Source: Oppiella nova
Lineage: Eukaryota; Arthropoda; Arachnida; Sarcoptiformes; Oppiidae
Assembly: GCA_905397405.1 (NCBI GenBank)
Contig: CAJPVJ010000504.1
Span: forward strand, 1 to 24,064
DNA: 24,064 nucleotides
Direction: 5' to 3'
Below, one piece after another: positions 1 through 11,044 of the stretch. Below the pieces are notes generated by a model. The model was not told where the DNA came from. It saw nothing but the letters and a program-made list of their open reading frames with translations, and did no database searches. Numbering within the stretch: the stretch's first letter is position 1; every line of letters begins with the position of its first letter. The position numbers and the translations under genes are program-made.

Positions 1-680
1 GCTCAATTCTAACCCATAGTTAATTTAATACAACGATTAACAACCCTTTTGGCGCCGCTTTTATATTAATACCATAGAGTTTCTTAGAGTGGAAACTATT
101 TTGACAAATAGGTCCACTTTGTTACCACAATACTCAACCATTTCTTAAGATATCATGGATTTGATTATAGCATCTGATAGCTTGTTTATCACAGATTACA
201 ATGATATCTCATTATTGATAACTATTACTATTTAAATATATTTGGGAGAAAAATTATGTGCATTTTTTGAATTAAATTATGTGTTATTTCATTGGTAATA
301 GTTATTACAAAATTGTGTAATTTAGCTAGGTTAAGATAGGTAATTATAAATTTTAAATCAAGATTTTGCACAATTCATCGTACGATTTAAGGAAAATACT
401 ATTTGTACTAGGTAATACATGTATAGTACTGTATAGTATATGACAAATAAAGAATTCTTTTAAAATTTAATTTTTAATAATATCTTAACTAACAAAAGAA
501 TATTCATTTAATATTCATAACACAATAATATTGCAAACAATGGTTGATAATTACCGCAAACATATAAAGATTTATGGATTTAAATGAGTATTTAATTTAT
601 CAGAACTTGTATACAAAATCTATAATTTTATAAATTAATTTCATAAAAGAAATATTATTTCAATTAATATAAATAAAAAG
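1..680. other. A+T-rich stretch without a supported gene
   Basis: No reading frame here can be supported as a gene. On the minus strand between about 20 and 210 short coding-looking patches occur in two frames, but each is broken by stops and no family is recognisable. The rest is A+T-rich with no clear repeat. Confidence 0.5.
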
Positions 681-750
681 ATTTTTATTTTAATGACTGT
701 TTTATTTGGATTTTTATTTTAATGACTGTTTTATTTGGATTTTTAATTTA
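681..750. repeat. 29-bp tandem repeat, about 2.3 copies
   Basis: A 29-base unit starting ATTTTTATTTTAATGACTG occurs at 681-709 and again at 710-738, with a partial third copy to about 750. Each unit contains TTTATT, which is AATAAA on the minus strand. The repeat therefore gives the minus-strand OGFOD3-like locus just upstream (stop at 779) several potential polyadenylation signals. Whether they are used is inference. Confidence 0.85.
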
Positions 751-778
751 ATAAATATTATACACAGTATTATAAACT

Positions 779-1820
779 TTAGTCTAAATTCGGTAATAGT
801 GGTTGGGGTGGAAGTAAATTCAAGGTGGGACAGCCTACTCCATACAACAAACATAATGGTTGAATGCATGTCTGCGGTCTAACAATCTGTAGGCCAATGA
901 TAGCCCGCTTAGGGTCACAGGTGAGGGGTATATACAGAACATATCGGTCCCGGAGGTGAGCCTCTCGACGAAGTGCTCGTTCTCTGCGCCGGATGTGAAC
1001 CATAAGAGTCGTCCCAACTTAGGCTCAATCGCGTGGTTCGACATCTCGTCGGCGAATATAGCAAAGCAGTGAACTGATTGTACTTATAAGAGCCCCGTTT
1101 GTCGACATGTCGTTTCCAATACAAGTCGTATATGACTTGGGCTCTCTTTGTCGTGTATCTCGAGAAGTGCGTCGGTTTCCTTAAGTACAGGTGCGACGAA
1201 GGGATGCCGGAATGGGTTGCAATCGTTTTGCGGATTCTGTTCGTCACTGTTCTGAAGACTTTTAATTCATTTTCGGTGAACAGCTCTTTGAGGTCCTCTT
1301 CCTTCCGTTGTGTCCTTTCAATGAGTTTATAGATATTCACGAAATTTGTTGCCATCGAGAGTTGGCCGGAATGCATGTGAAGGACAGAGTGGCCGCCTGA
1401 AGAGCCGCCCAATGATAGGCCTTTCTTTGCGATTGACAAGTGTTTGGCTTCCGATTCAGTGATCACCGAATCGGACACAAAACGACCGCATCTTTGAGTG
1501 ACACAAGACGGGAACCGAACTCTGTCTTCGTTATAGTCTTGAGAACACATGACTTCCCGTCCGATCGGTAAACCCGTTATGGATTGAGTGGCCAAAGCCA
1601 TCACTACTTCGTTGGTGTCATTGGATTGAGTCGTATAGTAAACCATCGCAAGAATAGCCATCGAGAGCGCCATTCCGCTCATCACTCTCTTCATAATACT
1701 GTGATTTTGTTGTCTTTCGGGCGACACTTCTTGTGACACCACTCGAGACACGTTTTCCGCATTTGTGTCGATATTTCTATTGACAACTCTTTTGCGTCGA
1801 TTGAGTCCATCCGAAGACAT
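779..1820 (-). pseudogene. OGFOD3: OGFOD3-like 2-oxoglutarate/iron oxygenase, broken copy
   Basis: OGFOD3 is a single-pass membrane protein with a C-terminal prolyl-4-hydroxylase-like Fe(II)/2-oxoglutarate domain; its substrate is not well established. From ATG 1820 the frame reads MSSDGLNRRKR, then a membrane segment (about residues 46-63), then family blocks CSQDY, CGRFVSDSVI, KGLSLGGSSGGHS, FVNIYKL, KPTHFSRY and the iron-ligand motif HVDK. After FTALLYS (about position 1055) the frame breaks. The next recognisable block, FADEMSNHAIEPK, is in another frame, and about 13-14 family residues including the GGRF region are missing. A second shift near 945-955 moves TSGAENEHFVE (distal iron-ligand His) out of frame with DRYVLYIPLTCDPKRAI, which ends at 779. 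The first ORF codon at 1829 is TTG, so ATG 1820 is preferred. It is intronless and clearly richer in G+C than its surroundings. A multi-codon deletion plus shifts favours a pseudogene, possibly a retrocopy; assembly error is the alternative. Confidence 0.75.
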
Positions 1821-1878
1821 TGTGATCAATGAATAGATAATTCAATCAAATATCACTGAAAACACAGAAAACAGTCAC

Positions 1879-2282
1879 AGGTGTCCGATTTACAGTTCAC
1901 AAATATTGTTACATTATATGGTCATCTATAGATTAAAAAGTCTATGTAATTACAAATCAGATAAGGAAATTTAAAATTTAAAAAGAATGGGAAAAATATT
2001 CACCGAAACTTAAATATTGCCGGAAAGAGGATTGATTATGAGTATAGATAACAGGTTTAGAAAGTCGTACTTAGGTAGCATATATTGTATTATAATGAAT
2101 CATCTATACACATATTCAATCTTCTTTCCGGCAATATTTAAGTTTTTGGGAATATTTCTTCCCATTCTTTTTAAATTTCCTTTACTAAAATATGATTTAT
2201 TACAGGTTAAATGATAAAAGTTAACCCATAAACGGCCACATAAAATGTAACAATATTTGTGAAAAGTAAATTGGCACATCTG
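1879..2282. repeat. Long imperfect palindrome (foldback or MITE-like element)
   Basis: The left arm (about 1879-2055) is closely matched by the reverse complement of the right arm (about 2093-2282). Matching blocks include CACAAATATTGTTACATT near each outer end (1899 on the left; about 2243-2261 on the right, reversed), CTTAAATATTGCCGGAAAG (2009-2027 against 2124-2142), and a block starting GATTGA and continuing GTATAGAT next to the loop. Only about 40 bases separate the arms. A transcript would fold into one long hairpin. It lies about 60 bases upstream of the OGFOD3-like start. No transposase frame and no clear target-site duplication were seen. The small plus-strand frame at 2017-2214 is a by-product of the palindrome. 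Confidence 0.8.
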
Positions 2283-3342
2283 GCTCAGGAGTCCCGAGTC
2301 AGGACTGAAACAGATACGAGTGTTTTGAAATAAAAAACTTTTTAACCTTTTATTTGAGATCCATTAGGACGTTAATAGTCTGAATTGTAAACAAGCTAAA
2401 TGTTGTATAAATAATTAATAATAAACATTATTATGTGGAATATTCTATTGTATACTTCTTAAATTAAAAAGCACGTCCTAATAATAAAATATAATCAAGT
2501 TAATTAGTATTTTAAATAAATGAGTTCAAATTTATTTTCAAATAGTATTATTATGTGTTACAAAAAACTTTTATAAAATTTGTACGAGGTGACACTTTTA
2601 TAACACTTTGTGACCATTAAATAATAATTGCAATTAGAAATCAATGACTGAATGAGCAACCAATTGACAAAACTATTAATTATAAACTGTGGGTAATGCG
2701 ATAATTAATAGCTTTGTGTAAATGTAAGCTTGGTGACATAATGTTTATAACAAGTACAGTATTTGAATATTATCATTTAGAGATAAAATTTGCTCGCAGT
2801 CACGCTTCTAATTAGACAAGGTAATCAATAATAACAAACTTTTACGAACAAAATTTAAAATTCATATTTTAAAATCTTTTTTTCTGGATGAATTTTTAGC
2901 TATGAATTCATTTATTGGCAATAAAACATAAAATAGTCTGTTTTACAAATTTTGAGCAAAAAAGTAAATTTAAAATTTTCTTTTTTGGTCACTGCAAACA
3001 AGGTGAAACTGGTGTTTGTTTTGGTTAATTAGTGTTTACAACGCCATCTGTTGTGTGTATGGAAAGGTATGATTGGTATGCACTACACCTAAGTTACATT
3101 GAATAACATTGCATTTAATAGAGTACCTTATATGCGCGTAACATTATACACCTTTTCATTAACATATTAGTATTGTATTGAACATTTTTATGTATTATAT
3201 TACAATGAATATCTATTTAATTCATAATTTTTGCAATTATATTTTATTAAAAATTTTAAGAACTTTTAAAATGTTTATGGGCAAACAGTTAAACTTATAA
3301 AAAGCTTATGTAATATAATATAATCATTATGTTATAGAGCAT
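2283..3342. other. Intergenic A+T-rich stretch
   Basis: No gene is supported. A short G+C-richer patch at 2283-2320 directly follows the palindrome and can form a small hairpin (AGTCC with GGACT). I looked on the minus strand for the missing last exon of the receptor at 3343-4365 and found no convincing membrane-segment exon. Confidence 0.5.
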
Positions 3343-4365
3343 TTATCTATACCTAGGCAATTGTGTCATAACTATCTTATATGTCTTATTAGACTCGTGA
3401 TTAACAGTGGATGTCATATATAGTATAAATAAAAACACCACTAAAAACACCAATAACACATAACCAATCATGAATCGCATAAATAATTCGTAATTCATAA
3501 ATATGACCTGGTATATATCAATAGTTATCAATAAGCCTAATTGAGTCCAAATAATCAACAAAAATTTGGACCAATAGGTGGTGTTATAGCCATAAATCTC
3601 AAGATATATTGCATTCAATGCATGCATTGTTCGCATAATATATCTCACATTGAATTTGTGGTCACTTTTCAAACTTTTAACCATTTGTTCATTAATTACA
3701 CGGATTTTGTGTTTCAAATAATAACACAATAAATAATAGTAAACCAAAACCCATAGACTAATGTTAAATGAATAATAACAATACAGCGCCATATGAATAG
3801 CATTGGGTACGCCATAGCATAGGATTTCCCATAGTGGACAGTTGTGTATAATGTATGGGAACACACCTACTATTAGCCAAAGTATGATTGATTTTTGGAT
3901 TATAAATTCATTAATTTTAAACAAAGGTTTAGCTTGTTTTGATAAATTATTTATAGTTTCATGATCATAGAGTCCAATAGAACCAGGTGATAATGAGCCT
4001 GATAACATTTTGAACAACGCCATAAATGTGGGCTTAACCCCATGGCTATAATTGTACATAAACATCCATTGCGTTAGCATCCAGGTGCTCGCATTAATAA
4101 TCAAGGCAAGATTTAAATGTGGCTTAATTGACAGCATGTACGGTATGTCACCGAATATAATGAATATGATCCTGTTACTTTGTGGTATATTTAAACAAAT
4201 TATACATTTCATGATATATAGACAAAAACACAATTGAATCATATATGGATTATGAATAAGCTTGGTATTAAGTTTGGTCGTAGTTAATAATCCGATTTCA
4301 TAAAACTTTGTACTAGCTGTTTGTGTTACTAATGTAGATGGTAATATTTTATTAAAATCCATCAT
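3343..4365 (-). CDS. GR-like seven-transmembrane chemoreceptor, C-terminus not located
   Basis: One uninterrupted exon of 340 codons starts MMDFNKILPS at ATG 4365. It is very rich in hydrophobic and aromatic residues, with membrane segments at about residues 43-62, 82-103, 158-173, 186-218, 265-290 and 293-315. Motifs such as FGDIPYML, MLSGSLSPGSIGLYD and YNTTYWSKF resemble the divergent gustatory-receptor-type proteins annotated in mites; this is recognition by pattern, not a search. Family members usually end with one more membrane segment in a separate last exon. The frame here ends just after QLPRYR, and a possible donor (CCTAG followed by GTATAG, about 3351-3356) precedes the stop, so the annotated end may lie in an intron. 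No downstream exon was found. The gene may be 3'-truncated, or the last exon may lie beyond the palindrome. Expected role: ligand-gated cation channel in sensory neurons. Confidence 0.6.
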   Translation of the reverse strand: MMDFNKILPSTLVTQTASTKFYEIGLLTTTKLNTKLIHNPYMIQLCFCLYIMKCIICLNIPQSNRIIFIIFGDIPYMLSIKPHLNLALIINASTWMLTQWMFMYNYSHGVKPTFMALFKMLSGSLSPGSIGLYDHETINNLSKQAKPLFKINEFIIQKSIILWLIVGVFPYIIHNCPLWEILCYGVPNAIHMALYCYYSFNISLWVLVYYYLLCYYLKHKIRVINEQMVKSLKSDHKFNVRYIMRTMHALNAIYLEIYGYNTTYWSKFLLIIWTQLGLLITIDIYQVIFMNYELFMRFMIGYVLLVFLVVFLFILYMTSTVNHESNKTYKIVMTQLPRYR

Positions 4366-5955
4366 GACTATAATTATTATTTTGAAAAATTATTTAAATA
4401 GAAATATTGCTTTCAAAAAAATGTTCTCACTTTAACACAATATAAAGTGAAACTTTGTTATAATTATTATCTATTGTATAAAACTAGGTCAATATATAAT
4501 AGTGAATTACTTTCTAAGTACAATTAATTAATATAGTTAATTAATTACAAATATAATTATATTATTAACATATATTACAATATGTTTTCATTACAATTTA
4601 GTAAATATGAACTTACTATTTAAGTGCAATTAATGCACTTGTTTAGTTCACGTATAATGCAAGTAGACCAAGTAATTTTTATTGATTAGTAATAAACATA
4701 AAAATATTCAATACATATTTTGTATAACATAATTTTGTAAATATTTTTATTTATAGATTAATTCTTAGTTTTTAAAACTTGCTAAAATGGTACAATATAT
4801 TATAATGTCATTAGGTTTAAAAAATTTATTTATAGAAAAATAAGTATTTTCTTATCAAACTATAAAATATTATATTTTTGATAATAGTCTTTGTTTTATC
4901 TAGTAAGTAAAATATTAATGTTTATAGCTGTTAATAATAATATTTATATATTACATTAATACTCGTAAATATTAAAGTAACTACCTTTAATATTTTAATA
5001 TAACTTATAATAACAAAAGTATTTTTATTTAATTATAATATTTATTTTATTAAATTATTGGTTACGACATTGATTAATAAATTGCATAACAGATATAGAT
5101 ATCAGCCATTAGATAGGTCATAATAAAAATGATGTTGAATATTTGCGCACCGTGCCCCTCGTGCCCACAGTCTACACTGGTCATATAATTTTCTTTTATT
5201 CTAAAATAAATTAAGCTTTTTTAATTAATAAAATTGAAATAATAAATAAAGAAAAATATTTTACACCACAATGATAAATGGTATTACCAGAAAATGTGTT
5301 ATTTTGCATAGAGAACCCGGTAGGCCTGGGTATGTTTATGCAATAAAAAGCAATAAATATAATAATATTCTTAGCAAACTAATATTTATGCAATTGTTTT
5401 GCAAATTATTTTTTATAAACCTTGATTTAGTGATAAAAATGTATAATAATAATATAAAAATATGATAAACAATAATTAACTAAATATATTGCACATAAAA
5501 TCAATGACTATTTTGAGTACATTAGCATAAAAAATATTTACTAATGTGAAACTTATTTGTTACAGTTTTTTGCATAAGTAAGATTAAGTACACTTAATAT
5601 AGAGATTGTTATGAAATTATAATAGGGCAATTAAATTTATACTAATAATATAACCAATTATGATAATTAATATAATTGCTACAGTAAATTATTATTTAAT
5701 TGTTTTGCACGAATAGTTGTTATTACTTAATAAACATCAGGACAATTTTTATTTTGCGTAAAAGTACTCTAATTCATAGCAAGTGTAATAATTAAAATTG
5801 TATACTTTTTAAAATAATAATATAAAAACTATACATCTACTAATATGTACTAAAATGTATTTTCATTTTGAAAAGTAATCCTCATTGTATTTTTATTTTT
5901 ATAAATATGCATTAAAATGATGCTATTAACTTTTTAATGTAAATGCACCGGTAGG
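4366..5955. other. Intergenic A+T-rich stretch
   Basis: No gene is supported. A small perfect hairpin, AAGTGCA with TGCACTT, sits at about 4622-4640, and an A+T-only palindrome at about 4526-4550. Two G+C-richer patches stand out, 5147-5170 and 5311-5335. They have no recognisable protein or RNA signature, and the 64-codon frame at 5271-5465 resembles no known family. Confidence 0.5.
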
Positions 5956-5984
5956 TATAAAAGTAAAACAATTAAAATCAACCA
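5956..5984 (+). promoter_or_regulatory. TATA box and initiator for the IR gene
   Basis: TATAAAAG at 5956-5963 is followed 28 bases later by CCAGTTC, close to the arthropod initiator TCAGT, with its A at 5984. This spacing is typical of a TATA-initiator core promoter. A start at 5984 would leave only about 7 bases before the first ATG (5991), which favours the in-frame ATG at 6036 as the real start. Confidence 0.6.
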
Positions 5985-5990
5985 GTTCAT

Positions 5991-7892
5991 ATGAGTACGA
6001 TAAGTTTTCAGTTATTAAAGTTTTGCCATTTCAATATGACTTATGCGTTGCTAATTATATTAATTATTAATACCAACATACATTTAATAATTGCAAAAAA
6101 TGATTGTATAACTTTTAGTGAAAATGATTACAAGTTTAATTACACATCACAAGTGAAAAATGTGACAGTTACAATTCAACCAGCGTTTACAATGCCTTAC
6201 GTAATACTTGACCAAGTTAATATATCCAATATAATCTACACAAAAATATGTGGCCCATTATTATCGCTGGTACTTGAGCTTGCTAGACGCGAAAAATTTT
6301 GGTAAGTTATAAGTATGATTTAAATTAAAAATATAGCAAGAATATTTTATTTAGCATTTATTGCGAAATATTTAAAGATAAATGTAGTAAAATATATTTA
6401 ATTTTTTCTATACAGGGTACATTTTATTCGACCAGCGACAAATGCCATGGATGGGTTAGAAATGTTATCAACTGACCCACCAGATATATTACTTTTAGCC
6501 ATGGACTTCATTAGTCATAAAGTGTATTTAACTGATAGTGGTTTAGAATACACACATACTACCCTGATTGATTTCGAAGTAAATAGCCACATTGCTTATA
6601 GAATTTACCCTGGTAGGAAGGATATGTTTGAATATTTTAAAAATATGGATAAATATATAACGTTGTGCATAATATTATGTTCAATAGTTGTTACATTAGG
6701 GCTAACATTAATTGAAGCAAGAAAATTTAATTCAATCATAGACATACTCAAGATTTATATGAAAATACTATTTGATATTGTGACGGCATTATTTTCACCA
6801 AACTCACCCTCGTTAAATCAAACATACACAATTACTTTCCACTATAGGTTGTTAATAATAACCTGGTTAATTGGTTCGTTAATCCTATCGCGATACACAT
6901 TTAACATGATAATGGACGTTATGATCAAGCCTGTGCCTGATCAACTAATAGACTCGTGGTCAGATTTATACCGCGGTTCAAACGTGTCGATTATAGCTCA
7001 GGACTCGGACCCTATGACAGAGTTTTCAAAAGTTTCAAAAAAGCGCATGGCCAAAAATTTTAAACAAAGGATAATGCCATTTGTTTACGAAGATTATGGT
7101 AAACCGGAATTTATTGACAAATTGGTGAATGGACTTTCCAGTGGACGTTTGGCGTATATTATGAGCAAAATGACCCTGATATACCACTTAATGTACCTAA
7201 ATGACAAACTAATGAAATACAAAGATAGCAACTTTTTGAACAGATTACATGTTTCGAAAGCTGGTGGATATACCCAGGGATATTTGATGCCGGTGTCAAC
7301 TAGGCTGAACAGGGAGATCCTTATTAAACTTAATACTATGTAAGTAAATAAAAAATATAAAATTATTTTATTAGACTAAATTATAAAAGGCACTACTTTC
7401 AACACCAATTATTAAAATTTCAAATTAGTTTAAAATATAAGTAATTCATGAAAATTAATTTACAGTTTTGATTTATTGAATAACAAAATAATTTAATAGA
7501 TTAGGTGATTAATAGTAAATTATAATTATTATTAATTAGCTTGCTCATCTTTATCTAGGATAACACGAACTCGTGAAAATGGTTTGTATAGCAAATGGAT
7601 GTCAGATACTCTTAACTTTAAAGGTAGTGGTGGCAACCATTTATTTATTACCAAGTCAACAAAACGCCAATGCGAATTCAGCAAAATTCACCTGGAACAA
7701 ATAGATGGCGTATTTTATTTGTACATGATTTATATGTTTGTGTGCGTGGTGGTTTTAGCAACTGAAATTAGTATACCCAAATATTTACACAGTCACCAAC
7801 CACAGTTTAAAAATCCACACGTGTATGAATTAACCGTAATGCCTAAAACAATGTATGTAGATCATTGTTTGTATGTTGATAATAGATTCTAA
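5991..7892 (+). CDS. Divergent ionotropic receptor (IR), 3 exons
   Basis: Exons 5991-6301, 6416-7339 and 7559-7892 join in frame through GTAAGT donors and TACAG/TCTAG acceptors, both introns phase 2, giving 522 codons. From the in-frame Met16 (ATG 6036) the protein begins with a signal peptide (MTYALLIILIINTN, cleavage near IIA/KND), so 507 residues is the likelier product. The order is short S1 lobe, membrane segment 1 (about 184-204), pore loop, membrane segment (about 248-271) running into SRYTFNM, then KPVPDQLIDSWSDL opening the S2 lobe, and a last membrane segment (about 463-482). This is the iGluR/IR plan without an amino-terminal domain. The S1 region has no match to the TYxRxxAxDF arginine motif kept in the IRs at 11045 and 19239, so glutamate-type ligand binding is unlikely. 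A polyadenylation signal AATAAA lies at 7968-7973. Likely a chemosensory cation channel subunit needing a co-receptor (inference). Confidence 0.8.
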
Positions 7893-9254
7893 TATTATTC
7901 TAAAATATTAAATTTTGTAAAATAGTTGTATTTTTGTTGAATAATAATTATTTTAATGAATATTGTTAATAAAATTTTTTTAAAAATATTTTACTCTACA
8001 TTTAACTATAATATTCTACTTGATTTTTAATATTTTTAAAATGTATATTTTATTTTATTCTTTTTTATTGTCATTTTTATAATTAGTAAGACTTTATAGT
8101 ACAGAATTTATTTAACATAAACAATTATTATAGGTAATATATAAAATATTTATTAGTGATATTTATTAGTGCGTGCAAACATCAAATCTTTACTTTATGA
8201 AGGAATCGTTCAAACAATAAAAATTTTATGAGATGTTGGTGAAAGGTCCAGGTTTGACTTGATGAATTTTTTGTAAATAAAACTGATAAGTTAATAAATT
8301 AAAACTTTGTGAGTGGGAGACTTTAAAAGTCAGAAGTTGGTTTGTTTATACAGCACATACAAATATACATTAATTTAAAAGTCAAAATGTTATCAAAACT
8401 CAATGAAAACTTTATAGGATGTACGCAATAAATGCTTGCTCAATTTTGGAAAATATAGTTTCATTTGATAACCAGAATTCATACAAAAAATAATACATGT
8501 ACTTGTTAAATACTTATTTGTTTGTTTATTTTAATTATGTAATATATTATATCTAAACACGATTGTATTGGAAATCAGCCCTAGGTTGTATGCATTTCGT
8601 GTCTAAATTACAATACTGTAATAAACTAATTTTATCATTAACATAATTCTATTGAAATATTTTTAAATATTTTAAAACTACTTTTCAAAATTGGTGCAAG
8701 CATAACTATTTGTGCACAATGAGTAAAGTAATATTTTAAATTAAATACAATTTTTATAAAAAGTCTTAGTATACTAAACTTATTAATATAAAAACATTTT
8801 AATATAAATAAACAATAGTAAATAAATAATAATCAATATAATATCAAACCTAAATAAATGGTTCACCAATTTTATTTTACGTTGATTAGTTTATATTATT
8901 TACTCAATATAATAATAATAATCTTTTATTTAATCGAACTCGTGATTAAAATACAATTTGATTAATCAAATTTAAAATTACATAAAAAATAATTTTCACA
9001 TGAATTTATAAAAATATTTTGATTATATTTATATCTCACAGAAAGTGGTAATGAATTAAACAAATTTATGTAATCAATGTAAATATACTGAAAGCACGAG
9101 TTGTTTTATTGATTTAAACGCAAATACGCCTATTGCTTTAATAATTTTATTTAGCATAAATAAAATTAATTTATTAGATTTTATGATTGAAAGAGAGTAA
9201 TTTATAAGTCGTATAAAATTATCTATTATATAATATTATAAATATTTTGGAGCT
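7893..9254. other. Intergenic A+T-rich stretch between two IR genes
   Basis: No gene is supported. Apart from the polyadenylation signal of the upstream IR, a short imperfect direct repeat of ATATTTATTAGTG occurs near 8147-8172. I saw no exon carrying a signal peptide for the downstream IR. Confidence 0.5.
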
Positions 9255-10966
9255 ATGTCTATTTATGAAAATTTTTCCTTTGATAAGTTGTATAGATATA
9301 ATGTTTTCCCTTATATTTATGTCAAACCTGATATAATATATAATTGTTTAAATACTAATAATAGTGGTATGACTAATAGAGATATTAATTTAATATATGG
9401 AATGGTAATATATACTTAAATTTCATTAAATTATATTTAATATACAGTAACATATATGCAACTATTCTGTGTAGTACCATTTGTATGGCTTACATTTATC
9501 TGTAATTAAATACCTTGCGTGTAATTTAAATCTGAGTATTGGATTTACGCTAGGATTTGACAAGGTAAGATTATTTATTTTGACCATAATAGCGTATATT
9601 TATTTCTAACTGTACCAGATAATGACAGCGTTGGCAAAATCATTTTCAATAATATTTTTATATTACAATTTCACTGGTGTTTCATCGGACGACATGCATA
9701 TCATTAATATAATTTGTGGGGTAAAGCAAAACAATGATAACTCATATTATGTTTTTATTAAACTATTTGATAATAAGGTAAGTTTTTTTAAATATTAATT
9801 AATTATACAGTATCAACGTTATGTATTTATTAAGTGCCAAGTTTAAGTACAACTAGTACATGAAATTGAATATAAAATTACTTTAGTATACTTTAGTGAA
9901 AGTAACTTTAATATTTGTATTGAAACAGATCATTTTATGGAAATAATATGATTCATATTAATTTTATATTTAAAATCTTAATATAGACTTGGTTAAATAT
10001 ACTAATATCAGCACTAATAATATCAATGTTAATCGTTAATTTCACAAGAATTAAAATAACAATAGTAGATTCACTTGGTGAAATGCTTAAAATAATGATA
10101 AACCAATCTACCACAATCTATTCAACATCAACAAATATTAAAACAAAATACTGGTATTTATTTTACATATGGATATTCAGTGCCTTGATCATAAGTCAAT
10201 CGTTTGCTGGCTCATTATTAAACTCGTATTTTAATATAAAATCAATTCCCATAATAAATACATTGCAAGATATTGTTACTAATAATGATATGTATGTATT
10301 AACAGTACCTAAGCTTTTAATGGAAATTTCGAAACAACAACCCGAATATAAAAAAACATTTACCAAGCTAATTGCAAAACATGAAAAATATGAACAAGCT
10401 CTAAATAGTAGGCTTAATAATGGTGAAACATTTCTTAGGATAAATACGCTTGACAATATTATAAATGGTAAACTTGTGGCTTTAACTAATGATTATGTGT
10501 TTAAGAAATTTAACAGGGTATTTAAACAATATTCAAATCGGTACATAGTAAGCGAGCACAAATATTTTAACGATATTACTTATTATATTGTGGCTAAAGG
10601 TCATAAATACAATCAAATTCTAATGAAAATGTAATTTATGATTCATACCTAATTTTACTTGATACAACTTAATATTTTTTATTTGCAAGGTATACAAGAT
10701 TTGGTGAAGCTAAATTGGACGTTTACCATGATACAATAGATGAAATTTGGGAAAATAGACTTTATAATCCTTATAATATATCAAGGTCTAGTAATATTAA
10801 TTATAATGAAAATAAAACAATTTTATTAAGTGACATGATAATATTTTATGTAATGTTACTTGGATATTTTATATCAATTATTATTTTAATAATTGAAGTC
10901 AGCATATTAAAAATTGTAAAATATATTGTTCAAAATGTGTTATCAAATATAAGTACAATTAATTAG
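9255..10966 (+). CDS. Divergent IR with shortened ligand-binding lobe, 4 exons
   Basis: Exons 9255-9404, 9619-9777, 9987-10630 and 10690-10966 join in frame (phases 0, 0, 2) to give 409 residues. The last two exons are secure: membrane segment 1 (104-122, TWLNILISALIIS), a pore region, a membrane segment (159-180) followed by SLLNSYFNIKSIPIINTLQD at the start of S2, and a last membrane segment (367-388). The phase-2 intron splitting the Met codon before YTRFGEAK is at the same place as in the IR at 5991. The first two exons are inferred from splice sites and from similarity of NVFPYIY and DINLIYGM to S1 strands of other IRs. No signal peptide is visible. Between S1 and membrane segment 1 about 40 residues usual in IRs are missing, including the ligand-binding arginine motif. 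Either an exon was missed or the lobe is reduced. Confidence 0.65.
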
Positions 10967-11044
10967 CATTACACAAAAAATAAAAATTTTATAATCAATA
11001 AGTATGTAAATATAAATTAACATAATAAACATTACATAATAAGG

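Noticed and set aside
20-210. Coding-looking patches on the minus strand
   Set aside because: Split over two frames with several stops and no recognisable family.
2017-2214. 65-codon plus-strand frame
   Set aside because: It lies inside the palindrome and has no family resemblance or codon signal.
2284-2320. Hammerhead-ribozyme-like core (CTCAGGA, GTCC/GGAC stem, GAAAC) next to the palindrome
   Set aside because: The essential G of CUGANGA is C, an extra base precedes GAAA, and no sequence downstream pairs to form stem I. At most a decayed remnant; a covariance-model search would settle it.
5271-5465. 64-codon plus-strand frame with a G+C-richer start
   Set aside because: Only the first third looks unlike background, and there is no homology or splice context.
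9535-9565. Possible tiny exon before GTAAGA in the IR at 9255
   Set aside because: No acceptor choice gives a reading frame matching the phase-0 exons on either side.
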